DNA of 64,000 bases from Clostridium sp. 1001275B_160808_H3 (GTDB taxonomy: Bacteria; Bacillota; Clostridia; Clostridiales; Clostridiaceae), in the NCBI RefSeq assembly GCF_015550425.1, contig NZ_JADNAT010000016.1, forward strand, positions 1 through 64,000, read 5' to 3'. Position numbers and translations under genes: made by a program. Shown here piece by piece: positions 53,534-62,718 of this stretch. The notes beneath the pieces were generated by a model. The model was not told the DNA's origin. It made no database searches and saw only the letters and a list, made by a program, of their open reading frames with translations. Each line of letters begins with the position of its first letter. Position 1 is the first letter of the stretch.

Positions 53534-54235
53534 CTATTGATATCTCTTAAATAAAATATTGTTTTCTTTATGAATATGAACAAATAAGTCTTTTTCAAGA
53601 TCATGCATCTTCATATATAATAATTTAAAGCTTGTACACGCCCATTCTGGAGCATTATAATCATCAGTAATATGTGCTAATTCTTTAAGTATATCTCCTG
53701 CTGCTTCATGTTCTCCTATAAAGCTTTCTATTTCTTCTTTTAAAATATCCTTCTTTGCCTCATCACTAGTAGCTTCAAATTCAATTATCTTTTTAAATAA
53801 TATTTTTTCCTCTTTGATTAAATGTTCTTCTAACTCAGATTTTAATGTTCCAAAAAGTTTATGAACTCTTGTTAAAACTTCTGGTAAATGATTATAATGA
53901 ACTTTAAATACCTTAACTAGTAATGGGTCTATATCTCTTAGTAATTCAAATGTCTTTGCATGATGAGTATTTATTATATGCTGAATTAATTCTTCTGAAT
54001 TTCTTTCATTCCAATTTATATATGAAGAATTATCAAATACAAATTCTTCAAGTTCTTTATTTATATCTTCAATAAATTTATCTACATCAATATTTTTTTC
54101 TTTTAATGCAAGCTCTAAATTTTCACTTCCACCACAGCAATAATCTAATCCCATATCATTAAACTTTTCTACAATTTCAGGATAAATAATAACACATTCC
54201 CCTAAGCTTAAATTTTTATTTATACTCTTTTCCAT
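53534..54235 (-). CDS. RIC (ScdA/YtfE-type) iron-sulfur cluster repair di-iron protein
   Basis: 233 residues. DUF542 N-terminal domain with VIIYPEIVEKFNDMGLDYCC and the DYCCGG motif (31-36), followed by a hemerythrin-like domain with His/Glu ligands (IINTHHAKTFELL, HYNHLPEVLTRVH, ELEEHLIKEEKIL, GEHEAAGDILKEL). Repairs Fe-S clusters damaged by nitric oxide or peroxide. ATG at 54235; a GTG three codons upstream is part of the GGAGTG ribosome site. Grouped with hcp, hemerythrin and Crp/Fnr genes, an NO-stress context. Confidence 0.93.
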   Translation of the reverse strand: MEKSINKNLSLGECVIIYPEIVEKFNDMGLDYCCGGSENLELALKEKNIDVDKFIEDINKELEEFVFDNSSYINWNERNSEELIQHIINTHHAKTFELLRDIDPLLVKVFKVHYNHLPEVLTRVHKLFGTLKSELEEHLIKEEKILFKKIIEFEATSDEAKKDILKEEIESFIGEHEAAGDILKELAHITDDYNAPEWACTSFKLLYMKMHDLEKDLFVHIHKENNILFKRYQ

Positions 54236-54497
54236 ATCAATCACTCCAATATTGTTTTTCTTATCTATGAGTAAATTATAAGAAAATTTTTAAAATAAAA
54301 ATGTGATTCAAATCAAATTTTGAAAAATTATAATCTTACATTAAAAATTGCATATATAACATCATAAAATCAGTTTAATCTTTAATAATTAAAATAATAA
54401 AAACTTTATATCATAACCTTTTCTAAAACTTCAAAGTATAATAAGAATCAAAAAAATAAGAAGATATAGCATAACTATATCTCCTAAAATATTTATA

Positions 54498-56150
54498 TTA
54501 TACTAACTGTTGAAGACATGTTTTCAAATCATCTTCTGGTGTACTAATAGGTTTAAGATCAAATGTATCTACTAGATATTGAAGTACATTTGGTGATATA
54601 AATGCTGGCAATGATGGTCCTAAGAACATTCCTTTTATTCCAAGAGACAATAATGCTAATAAATCTGCAACTGCTTTTTGCTCATACCAAGATAAAATTA
54701 TAGATAATGGTAATGAATTTACATCTGTATCAAAAGCATCTGCTAAACTTGTTGCAATTTTCACAGCAGAATAAACATCATTACATTGACCTACATCTAA
54801 AAGTCTAGGCAATCCATTTACTTCTCCAAATTCTAACTTGTTAAATCTATATTTTCCACAAGCAAGAGTTAAAATAATACAATCCATTGGAACTTGCTCA
54901 GCAAACTCTGTATAATAATTTCTTCCTGGTCTTGCTCCATCACATCCTCCAATTACAAAGAAATGTCTTAGCTTACCTTCCTTAACTGACTCTACTATCT
55001 TATCTGCATGACTTAAAGTTGATTTATGAGCAAAACCTACTAATATTTCGTGTTCTTCTTCATCTTCTTCAAATCCACCTAACTCAAGAGCTTTATCAAT
55101 TATTTCTGAAAAATCCTTATATCCATTTTCATCTCTTCCTATATGCACTATTCCATCCCATCCAACTACTCCAGTACTATAAATTCTATCTTTATAGCTT
55201 TCTCTTGGTTTCATTAAGCAATTAGTTGTCATAAGAATACAACCTGGTAAATTATCAAATTCCTTTTGTTGATTTTGCCATGCAGATCCAAAGTTTCCTA
55301 CTAAATGCTTATATTTTTTTAGTCCATCATAACCATGGGATGGTAACATTTCTCCATGTGTATATATATTTATACCTTTTCCTTCACTTTGCTCTAATAG
55401 CATTTCTAAATCTCTTAAGTCATGCCCTGAAACAACTATAAATGGTCCTTTTTTAATATTTACATTTACTTTATGAGGTGTTGGATTTTTATATCTAGTT
55501 GTATTAGCATCATCTAAAACTCTCATAACTTCTATAGCTATTTCTCCAGTTCTCATTACCCAACGTATTAATTCTTCTACTTCAACATTATCATTTGTTA
55601 TAATTTCTAATGCTCTAAAATAAAATTGATCCACTTGATCGCTATAAAAATCAATAAATCTAGCTTGATGACCATAAGCAGATATTCCCTTTAACCCATA
55701 AAGAATAGTTGATCTTAATGATCTTATATCTGCATCTAATTCTTGATCATACATTATTCCAGCTTTAACTGCATCCTTTAGCATTTCCTGTTTAGTAGCG
55801 CTTAAGTTATATGTAGCAGGATCAGGATAATCCCCCTTTGGTGCTTTGCTTCGTAATGACTCTTTTATTTTTTGAGAATCTTTAAGCATTTGTATATGTA
55901 CTTCTACATCAAAGTTAACATTAGTTAACGTTGTAAAAAGTCCATTTTCTACAAACTCAACTATTGTTTTGTCTATAAGCTCGCCTTTATCTATTAATGG
56001 TTTAGCATAACATGATATTCCCTTTAACTGATAAATCAATAAATCTTGAAGATTTGCAACTTCTGGTGTTTTACCACAGACCCCCATCTTAGTACACCCC
56101 TTGCCCCCCATAGTTTGCTCACATTGATAACAGAACATTGCATTATCCAT
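54498..56150 (-). CDS. hcp: Hydroxylamine reductase / hybrid cluster protein (class I)
   Basis: 550 residues. N-terminal Cys pattern C7-x2-C10-x8-C19-x5-C25 (MFCYQCEQTMGGKGCTKMGVC region) is that of class I enzymes with a [4Fe-4S] cluster, as in anaerobes. Hybrid-cluster ligands are visible around VVSGHDLRD (His), MTTNCLM (Cys), LACGKYRFN (Cys) and DVGQCNDVYSA (Cys). Reduces hydroxylamine or nitric oxide and can nitrosylate proteins; cytoplasmic. AGGAGA ribosome site. The promoter region holds three 20-bp repeats. No hcr reductase gene is beside it. Confidence 0.96.
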   Translation of the reverse strand: MDNAMFCYQCEQTMGGKGCTKMGVCGKTPEVANLQDLLIYQLKGISCYAKPLIDKGELIDKTIVEFVENGLFTTLTNVNFDVEVHIQMLKDSQKIKESLRSKAPKGDYPDPATYNLSATKQEMLKDAVKAGIMYDQELDADIRSLRSTILYGLKGISAYGHQARFIDFYSDQVDQFYFRALEIITNDNVEVEELIRWVMRTGEIAIEVMRVLDDANTTRYKNPTPHKVNVNIKKGPFIVVSGHDLRDLEMLLEQSEGKGINIYTHGEMLPSHGYDGLKKYKHLVGNFGSAWQNQQKEFDNLPGCILMTTNCLMKPRESYKDRIYSTGVVGWDGIVHIGRDENGYKDFSEIIDKALELGGFEEDEEEHEILVGFAHKSTLSHADKIVESVKEGKLRHFFVIGGCDGARPGRNYYTEFAEQVPMDCIILTLACGKYRFNKLEFGEVNGLPRLLDVGQCNDVYSAVKIATSLADAFDTDVNSLPLSIILSWYEQKAVADLLALLSLGIKGMFLGPSLPAFISPNVLQYLVDTFDLKPISTPEDDLKTCLQQLV

Positions 56151-56164
56151 ATTTTTATCTCCTT

Positions 56165-56224
56165 TCTATATAAACCTATTCTTAGTTATATAACCCTATT
56201 ATCAGTTATATAAACTATTTTTAT
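56165..56224 (-). promoter_or_regulatory. Three 20-bp tandem repeats with TTATATAA cores upstream of hcp
   Basis: Units start at 56165, 56185 and 56205: TCTATATAAACCTATTCTTA, GTTATATAACCCTATTATCA and GTTATATAAACTATTTTTAT. GTTATATAAC is a perfect palindrome. A 20-bp period puts the sites on the same DNA face. They lie directly upstream of the hcp ribosome site, so they may be operators for the Crp/Fnr regulator (inference). Confidence 0.55.
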
Positions 56225-56244
56225 TCATATATAATACTCTTTTA

Positions 56245-56296
56245 AAAAGCAAAAAATTCACAATTGCTTTAAACAATCGTGAATTTTTTGCTTTTT
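56245..56296 (-). terminator. Intrinsic terminator of the BceB gene (module 2)
   Basis: Long stem AAAAGCAAAAAATTCAC / GTGAATTTTTTGCTTTT extended by ATTG/CAAT, overlapping the stop at 56295 and followed by T on the minus strand. Confidence 0.88.
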
Positions 56297-58193
56297 AATT
56301 TTTCTTTATTCCTATTATTTTTTTAAATCCTATGATTGAAATAATGCAATTAACTATAAATATAGCTATGCAAATTACTAAGCTAAGTAAATATACAAAA
56401 TTTAAATTTTCTTTCATAAAATCAGCTAATGCATTAATTGCAAAATAACTATGAATTGCACCAACTACTAATGGAATGAAATAAAATAATGCAACTTCTC
56501 TACTTATAGATTTACTTATATCTTTCTTTGAAGCTCCTATACTTAAAAGTGTTTTATACTTTTGCTTATCTTCATTTGCATCACTATAAATTTTTATATA
56601 AATAATACTAGCTTCTGCTAATGCCATTACTAAAAATAAGAATCCTCCAATTGCATAAACAAATTTTACCCATTCTATTGTTTTTAACTCAAATTGCCCA
56701 TAAAATCCATGAGTGGTTTCTAAATTAAGATTTTTTCCTATTTCATCTATTACATTAATTATATTTTCTTCATTTTCTATTTTAATGCCATAGAAATTTA
56801 TTTCAGTTGCTATTTCTTTAAGCTTTTCATATTCATCATTATTAACAACTATAGTAGAATAATTTAATGCTTCACCAAAAACTCTGATTCTAGTACTTTC
56901 GCTTACATTAAACTTAACATCATTTAATGTAATATCATTGGTATTAGCTAAAAAGCTCATAAGAGTACCTGGTCTTTCAATGTATATAACATTATTACCT
57001 TCTACCATTTCCTCATTAAACTTATCTAAGTCTTTCTCATCACCATTTGCTTTTAATATATTAGATAAATTATCATAAGATACTACTATATATTCATCAT
57101 TTTGATATTCCGGAACATCTTTTAATGTACTATTAACCTTTAGTACTTTAGTATTTAAGGAATATTTTTCTTCTCCAACTTCTTTTAATTTATGCGCTAT
57201 TTCTTCTGAATTAAACTCATCTGTAGATGAAATTGCTAAAGAATATAAAGTAATATTTCTTTGGCTATTTTCATATGTTGTCTTCATTGAAAAGGCTGTT
57301 CCAAGAACTGTAGTAGTTGTTGCTGTTAGTATAGCTATAGTAGCATAAATAGTATAGTTTTTCTTAAATCTATAAGCTAAATTATTTATAGTTACAATAT
57401 TTGATCCTTTGTATAATATAGATTTTCTATTAATTAAGAAATTAAACACTATTGGAAAAACAGCTCCAAATAATCCATATGTTCCTATACAAACTAATAC
57501 TAAAGTCTTAAGAGCATTCATTGCTTGTTTACTTACTAAGTAATATCCATATCCAATTAGAAATAATGCAATTATAGCAATTATATATATAATAAAATTA
57601 ACTTTAGGCATCTTTTCTTGTTTTTTATTTGCATTTAAAAGATCTACAATTTTGCTTCTAACTATACTTATAAATCCTTTTATACTCATAAATAAAAAGA
57701 TACACATAAAAATTGCTATAGTATAAATTATTGAATTTAAGCTTACATTAAACGTCACATCTATATTAAAGTCTGCAATTTTAAAAACTACTATTTGAAA
57801 AAACTTTGATAAGACAACTCCTATAGTTGTTCCAATTATTGATGCACTTACTCCAATTAACATCATTTCAATAAAATATATCTTTCCTATTACTGATGAA
57901 TCAAGACCCATAAATGCATAAATACCAATTTCCTTTTTTCTATTTCTTAAGAAGATATTAGATGCATACCAAATAAAGAAAAACATAAATATAACTAAAA
58001 TGACAGTTATAACTTGCAAAATAAGCTTGCTATATTCTTCATTCATATCACCAAGGACTTTCATTGCCTCTCCATCCATCATAATTAAGAAATTACTTAA
58101 AACAACCACAGAAAAAATCATTGAGATAAAGAACATAGTATAGACTTTTATATTATTCTTAAAATTATTATAAGCTATATTAAATACGCTCAT
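56295..58193 (-). CDS. BceB-type ABC transporter permease (module 2)
   Basis: 632 residues, ten membrane segments with an extracellular domain (about 305-500) between segments 7 and 8. Start FNIAYNNFKNNIKVYTMFFI and the KKEIGIYAFMGLDSSVIGKI segment match the BceB/FtsX family. Sequence differs widely from the module 1 permease, mainly in the extracellular domain, so the two probably handle different peptides. ATG overlaps the ATPase stop (TAATG). Confidence 0.92.
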   Translation of the reverse strand: MSVFNIAYNNFKNNIKVYTMFFISMIFSVVVLSNFLIMMDGEAMKVLGDMNEEYSKLILQVITVILVIFMFFFIWYASNIFLRNRKKEIGIYAFMGLDSSVIGKIYFIEMMLIGVSASIIGTTIGVVLSKFFQIVVFKIADFNIDVTFNVSLNSIIYTIAIFMCIFLFMSIKGFISIVRSKIVDLLNANKKQEKMPKVNFIIYIIAIIALFLIGYGYYLVSKQAMNALKTLVLVCIGTYGLFGAVFPIVFNFLINRKSILYKGSNIVTINNLAYRFKKNYTIYATIAILTATTTTVLGTAFSMKTTYENSQRNITLYSLAISSTDEFNSEEIAHKLKEVGEEKYSLNTKVLKVNSTLKDVPEYQNDEYIVVSYDNLSNILKANGDEKDLDKFNEEMVEGNNVIYIERPGTLMSFLANTNDITLNDVKFNVSESTRIRVFGEALNYSTIVVNNDEYEKLKEIATEINFYGIKIENEENIINVIDEIGKNLNLETTHGFYGQFELKTIEWVKFVYAIGGFLFLVMALAEASIIYIKIYSDANEDKQKYKTLLSIGASKKDISKSISREVALFYFIPLVVGAIHSYFAINALADFMKENLNFVYLLSLVICIAIFIVNCIISIIGFKKIIGIKKN

Positions 58194-58945
58194 TATTTAG
58201 CACCTCCTAAAGATGCTAACATATCAATTATCTTACCATAGAACTCTTTTCTATTATCTCCTTTATTTAATTGACACTTTATTTCTCCATCACTTAATAT
58301 ATAAACTTTATTAGAATAACTTGCAGTAAGAGCATCGTGAGTAACCATAACAATAGTCGCATTTTCTTCCTTATTTGCTCTACTTAAAGATTCTAGCAAA
58401 TCTGATGATGATCTTGAATCTAATGCTCCAGTAGGCTCATCTGCAAAAATTACTTTTGGATCAGTTATTAAGGCTCTAGCTGCTGCCCCTCTTTGCTTTT
58501 GTCCCCCAGATAATTCATATGGATATTTCTTTAAATGTTCCTTAAGACCGAATATCTCTGCAATATTAATTACTTTGTTTTCTATATCTTTAGTTTTCTT
58601 TTTTCCTAATGCTAATGGTAATGCTATGTTATCCATTAAATTCATATTATCTAATAAATTATAATCTTGAAATATAAATCCTATTTTATCTCTTCTTAAA
58701 TTAGATAATTCTTTATTTTTAACCTTTGTTATATCTCTTCCATCAAGAATTATTTCACCTTTTGTTGGTTTATCTAAGCTTGAAATTAAATTAAGCAAAG
58801 TAGTTTTTCCTGCTCCTGATGGGCCCATTATCGAAATAAAATCACCTTCATTAACAGTAAAATTAATATTGTTTAAAACTCTTGTTCTAAACCCTCTAAC
58901 TCCATACTCTTTAGATACATCTTTTAACTTTAAAATTTCTTTCAT
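58193..58945 (-). CDS. BceA-type ABC transporter ATP-binding protein (module 2)
   Basis: 250 residues from ATG 58945 (GGAGGA seven nt upstream; a TTG five codons earlier overlaps that site). Walker A GPSGAGKT, Q-loop FIFQDYNLLDNMNL, signature LSGGQKQRGAAARAL (Gly replaces the more usual Val), Walker B VIFADEPTGALDSRS, H-loop VMVTHDAL. Forms the transporter with the permease downstream. Confidence 0.95.
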   Translation of the reverse strand: MKEILKLKDVSKEYGVRGFRTRVLNNINFTVNEGDFISIMGPSGAGKTTLLNLISSLDKPTKGEIILDGRDITKVKNKELSNLRRDKIGFIFQDYNLLDNMNLMDNIALPLALGKKKTKDIENKVINIAEIFGLKEHLKKYPYELSGGQKQRGAAARALITDPKVIFADEPTGALDSRSSSDLLESLSRANKEENATIVMVTHDALTASYSNKVYILSDGEIKCQLNKGDNRKEFYGKIIDMLASLGGAK

Positions 58946-59041
58946 AACTAATTCCTCCAAAATTAACTTTAACTTTAATTTTATTTTAATAGTTTTTTAA
59001 TTTGGATTCCTTCACTTAACCTTACCTTTTTTATTCTAATG

Positions 59042-60067
59042 TTACATTTTAGTAACCTTTAAATAATCGGAGATTTTATAGAAGTATATATTAAATAAAG
59101 TATATTCACCCTTAATTGATTCCACAGAAATTTCATGTTCTAATTTATTTAATACCTTCTTAGTAAAATAAAGTCCCATGCCAGTAGATTTATATACTTT
59201 ATTTCTACCATTACTTCCTGTAAAACCTTTATTAAATATCCTATCTATATCTTCTTTTTCTATGCCAATGCCATTATCTTTAATACATAGTTTTATATAT
59301 TCTCTATTATCCTCTGCATAAAATTCTATCTTACCATTTTCTTTTGAATATTTAATAGCATTATTAATTAATTGATCTATAACATAAATAATCCATTTTC
59401 CATCACTATAAATATTATAATTTAAATTACTTGTAGCAATTTCTATCTTATTTTTTATTAAAAAAAATGAATTGTTTCTTATAGATTTTTTAACTATATC
59501 CCCTAAATTTTCTTCTTTAATAAAAATATCCTCTGAAGCTACTGTTGCTCTACTTCCATAAATAACTGAATTAACTAAAAAATTAATTTTTTCTGTTTCA
59601 TTTTTTATACTACTTGCTAAAGCATAATCTTCTATATCTTCTGAAATTATATTTAATGCTGTTATTGGTAATTTTATTTCATGAACCCATTTAGAAATAT
59701 ATTCTTCCATATCTCTTAATTTTTCTTCACATTCTTTAGTTTTGAAATCATACTTTTTATCTTTATTGTCTATAAGCTTAAAAATAATTTCCTCTTCTAA
59801 AGAATTTTCTTTAACATCTTCTATAGAAATATCATTTTCATTTAAAACAGATTTATATAAATCGTAATATTTCTTTTTCCAATTAAAATAAGCAGTGTAT
59901 ATCCATATTAAATATATAGTAATTATAATGAAATCTAAATAAATTAAATCACTAGATCTACCATTGAATGAATTTATTGAAATTAAATATATGTTTATTA
60001 CTAGTAATAAAGCTATTGAAAATATAATATTTATATTATTTTCTTTTATAAACCTCATTAAGCTCAT
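59042..60067 (-). CDS. BceS-type intramembrane-sensing histidine kinase (module 2)
   Basis: 341 residues. Two close membrane helices (about 12-30 and 39-60), no sensor domain outside, then WVHEIKLPITALNIIS with the phosphorylated His, N box LINNAIKYSKENG, G1 KDNGIGIE and G2 KSTGMGLYFTKKVL. Takes its signal from the adjoining BceAB transporter. ATG overlaps the regulator stop (TAATG); an ATG three codons on is also possible. Confidence 0.92.
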   Translation of the reverse strand: MSLMRFIKENNINIIFSIALLLVINIYLISINSFNGRSSDLIYLDFIIITIYLIWIYTAYFNWKKKYYDLYKSVLNENDISIEDVKENSLEEEIIFKLIDNKDKKYDFKTKECEEKLRDMEEYISKWVHEIKLPITALNIISEDIEDYALASSIKNETEKINFLVNSVIYGSRATVASEDIFIKEENLGDIVKKSIRNNSFFLIKNKIEIATSNLNYNIYSDGKWIIYVIDQLINNAIKYSKENGKIEFYAEDNREYIKLCIKDNGIGIEKEDIDRIFNKGFTGSNGRNKVYKSTGMGLYFTKKVLNKLEHEISVESIKGEYTLFNIYFYKISDYLKVTKM

Positions 60068-60738
60068 TAAATCATATACCCTATACCTTTCTTGGTCTTT
60101 ATAAAATCATTTAATCCTAACTCATCCTTAAGTCTTCCCCTAAGCCTTGTTACATTTACAGTTAATGTATTATCACTTACAAACTCATCATCATTCCATA
60201 AACTCATCATGATTTTATCTCTTGATACTACTTTTCCTTTATTTTTAATAAGTATTGATAATATCTTCATTTCATTTTTTGTTAACTCAATAATATTATC
60301 TTCATATTTAAATGTACATTTTTCCATATCTAAAATAGTATCTTTATAATAAATAACAGAATCTGAAAAAGTATAATCATAGCTTCTCCTTAGTAATGCA
60401 TTAATCTTAGTTATTAAAACTTCTATAGAAAAAGGCTTTGTTATATAATCATCGCCACCATTATTTATTCCCATAATTAAATCCATATTTGAATCTCTTG
60501 AAGATAAAAATATTATTGGCACCTTAGATATTTCTCTAATTTTTTCGCACCAATAAAACCCATCATAGTATGGTAAATTAACATCCATTATTATTAAACT
60601 TGGTTTCTTTTCAATAAATTCTTTTACTATATCACTAAAATTATCTATAAGCTCTACACTAAATCCCCATTTCTCTAAAGATAAAGAAAGTTGTTTTGAT
60701 AAATCTAAATCATCTTCTACTAATAATATTTCTCTCAT
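60067..60738 (-). CDS. BceR-type OmpR-family response regulator (module 2)
   Basis: 223 residues from ATG 60738 (GGAGGGTGC upstream; a TTG five codons earlier lies in that site). Receiver: LLVEDDLDLS, phospho-Asp in LIIMDVNLPYYDGF, FLSSRD, DDYITKPF; winged helix ending LRGRLKDELGLNDFIKTKKG. Direct repeats AATTTACATAA about 20 bp apart lie just upstream (near 60760-60795) and may be its binding sites. First gene of module 2. Confidence 0.93.
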   Translation of the reverse strand: MREILLVEDDLDLSKQLSLSLEKWGFSVELIDNFSDIVKEFIEKKPSLIIMDVNLPYYDGFYWCEKIREISKVPIIFLSSRDSNMDLIMGINNGGDDYITKPFSIEVLITKINALLRRSYDYTFSDSVIYYKDTILDMEKCTFKYEDNIIELTKNEMKILSILIKNKGKVVSRDKIMMSLWNDDEFVSDNTLTVNVTRLRGRLKDELGLNDFIKTKKGIGYMI

Positions 60739-60810
60739 AATAGCACCCTCCAAATTATTTTTATGTAAATTATAACATTATGTAAATTTATATAAAACAT
60801 TATAAGACAT

Positions 60811-60840
60811 AAAAAAGCTATAACCAATATAGTCATAGCC
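60811..60840 (-). terminator. Intrinsic terminator of the ROK gene
   Basis: GCTATAAC / GTCATAGC (one G-T pair) with loop, followed by T6 on the minus strand, about 75 bp after the ROK stop. Confidence 0.75.
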
Positions 60841-60912
60841 TTATTTTTATTTAAAAGTACTTTGGTTACGCTAGTAAAAACTATAACGCCCTCGATACTA
60901 ATAATCTTATAT

Positions 60913-61935
60913 TTAATTTCTAATTAACTTAACTTCTTTATTTATTAACCTCAATGCTTCTTCTTTTATTCCTTCTAAGGAATAATTACAACGCTTGTCT
61001 TGTATTATTATTTTCGTTTTTATGTTGAATTCTTTATTATATCTATCTATTATTCTATTTTTAATATGATATTTAAAATTACTTCCACCTAAAACAACCA
61101 CACTAGGGTTAATTATTGCTGATAGTGTTTTTATAGTATTTATAATTACATGTATATACTCATCGTCATTTAAATTGCTCATCATCATAGCATTTAAAAA
61201 GGTATTATCCATAGGAATAAATCCAATTTCTCCTGCATATCCATTATCACCTTTTAGAACTCTTCCATTTATTATTATTCCAGCTCCTACCCCTAATGAA
61301 GTAAAACTTACATATACAAGACTAATAAATTCACCTTTATTCTTTCCTGTATAATCATTATAAAATGCTAAAGAAGCAGAATTTATATCATTTTCTAATA
61401 ATATAGGAACATTAAATCTTTCCTTAAGATGTTTTTTTATTTTTATTTCTTTCCAATCTTCCATTCTAATTCCAGATAAATATCCATCATTAGTAACAAC
61501 TCCTGGAACACTAATCCCAATACCTTCTATATTATGATAAACTTCATATAACGTTTCTATTGTATTTGCAATAGTTTTAATATCTTCCAGGCTACTTATT
61601 TCTTTAATCTTTTCTTCTAAAACTTCTCCTAAAGAATTTACTATTCTATATACTGTTTTATCCTCTTCTATTGATATTGCTATTATATATCTTTTATTAG
61701 AGTTCATCTTATATCTTTCAGCTCGTCTTCCACCACTAGATTCATCTAATCCTACAGATAGTATTTCATTCATTTCTATAAGCTCATTTAAAATGACTCT
61801 TACAGTTGTATGACTTAAACCTGTATCCTTAGAAATCTCAGCTCTAGTTGCATTACCTCTAGTCCTTATTGAATTCATTATTAATGAAGTATTTACATTT
61901 TTAAGTTCCTTTGGCTTTCCTGCAATTTTTTTCAT
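60913..61935 (-). CDS. ROK family transcriptional regulator (NagC/XylR type)
   Basis: 340 residues. N-terminal winged helix MNSIRTRGNATRAEISKDTG with LSHTTVRVILNELIEM, then a ROK sugar-kinase-like domain: EGIGISVPGVV, LLENDINSASLAFYNDYTG (catalytic-type Asp) and LGVGAGIIINGRVLKGDNGY followed by AGEIGFIPM. The usual ROK zinc motif CxCGxxGC is missing. Probably represses genes in response to a sugar or sugar phosphate. Its ATG overlaps the HAD gene stop, so the two are coupled; the shared promoter holds a palindrome. Confidence 0.9.
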   Translation of the reverse strand: MKKIAGKPKELKNVNTSLIMNSIRTRGNATRAEISKDTGLSHTTVRVILNELIEMNEILSVGLDESSGGRRAERYKMNSNKRYIIAISIEEDKTVYRIVNSLGEVLEEKIKEISSLEDIKTIANTIETLYEVYHNIEGIGISVPGVVTNDGYLSGIRMEDWKEIKIKKHLKERFNVPILLENDINSASLAFYNDYTGKNKGEFISLVYVSFTSLGVGAGIIINGRVLKGDNGYAGEIGFIPMDNTFLNAMMMSNLNDDEYIHVIINTIKTLSAIINPSVVVLGGSNFKYHIKNRIIDRYNKEFNIKTKIIIQDKRCNYSLEGIKEEALRLINKEVKLIRN

Positions 61936-62579
61936 TATATAAGATTTAACTCCTTTAAAATATCTATTGGTTTTTTAAATTCAAAATCAGCCTCTATTCC
62001 TTCTAAGTTATCAGCACCCCATATAGCTAGTCCAAAATCCATCCCTGCAGCTTTAGTTGCTTTATAATCAAATATTGTATCTCCAATATACATACAATTC
62101 TTTGGTTCTAGATCTAATATTTCAGTTACCTTTAACAAAGGGTCAGGATATGGCTTATGCCTTTCTGTATCCTCTGCTAAAACTTCACATTTAATATATT
62201 TTTTTAATCCAGTAGGTTCAAAATCTATTTCATATTGGTCTTTCATTTTAGAACTTGCTATAGCACATATAATTCCTTTTGAATTTAATGTTTTTATTAC
62301 TTCATCAAACCCTTCAAACAATGTAGCGCCTTCTTCAAAATCATTTACATATCTTACCCACTTTTCATATGATTTTTCTATATCATCAAAGCCTAACTCT
62401 TCTAGAGTTTTCTTTCCTGCATATGCTTTATATTTAAGTAAATCTGAATACATAATATCTTTACCAAGCTCTTCTTTTATTAATCTTTGAAGTGGAACTA
62501 AATTCATTCTCTCAGTATTTAAAACTGTTCCATCTAAATCAAAAATTATGCATTTATACTCTCTCATATTTATATCCAT
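61935..62579 (-). CDS. HAD family hydrolase (phosphatase/phosphoglucomutase-like)
   Basis: 214 residues. Motif I FDLDGTVLNTE with nucleophile Asp, cap domain (KAYAGKKTLEELGFDD...), motif II IASSK, motif III Lys in RHKPYPDPLL and motif IV YIGDTIFDYKATKAAGMDFG. Likely a beta-phosphoglucomutase-like or sugar-phosphate phosphatase, fitting its coupling to a ROK regulator. Starts are ATG 62579 (very near AAAGGG) or ATG 62567 (MREYKC). If the TATAAT at 62589-62594 is the -10, the transcript starts near 62582, which favours 62567. Confidence 0.88.
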   Translation of the reverse strand: MDINMREYKCIIFDLDGTVLNTERMNLVPLQRLIKEELGKDIMYSDLLKYKAYAGKKTLEELGFDDIEKSYEKWVRYVNDFEEGATLFEGFDEVIKTLNSKGIICAIASSKMKDQYEIDFEPTGLKKYIKCEVLAEDTERHKPYPDPLLKVTEILDLEPKNCMYIGDTIFDYKATKAAGMDFGLAIWGADNLEGIEADFEFKKPIDILKELNLI

Positions 62580-62588
62580 ACCCTTTAC

Positions 62589-62623
62589 ATTATACTTTTG
62601 AAAGTTTCCTTCAAAAGTATAAT
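62589..62623. promoter_or_regulatory. Palindromic operator-like element at the HAD-ROK promoter
   Basis: Perfect 14-bp inverted repeat ATTATACTTTTGAA / TTCAAAAGTATAAT spaced by seven bases. On the minus strand its end supplies a -10 TATAAT, so a bound protein would block transcription. Autorepression by the ROK protein is a natural guess. Confidence 0.6.
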
Positions 62624-62689
62624 AACATTAATTAATAATTTAATCAATAATTATAATAATAGCATCTAATTATTTCTTACTTTATATAT

Positions 62690-62716
62690 AAAGGAACATC
62701 ATAATGATGTTCCTTT
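62690..62716 (-). terminator. Intrinsic terminator of the activase gene
   Basis: AAAGGAACATCAT / ATGATGTTCCTTT, 13-bp stem directly after the stop at 62719. Confidence 0.9.
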
Positions 62717-62718
62717 AA

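Noticed and set aside
53502..53604. N-terminal extension of the DUF438/hemerythrin protein into the RIC gene
   Set aside because: The TTG at 53502 has a well-placed GAGGTGAT, while the extended start lacks one and lies inside the preceding gene.
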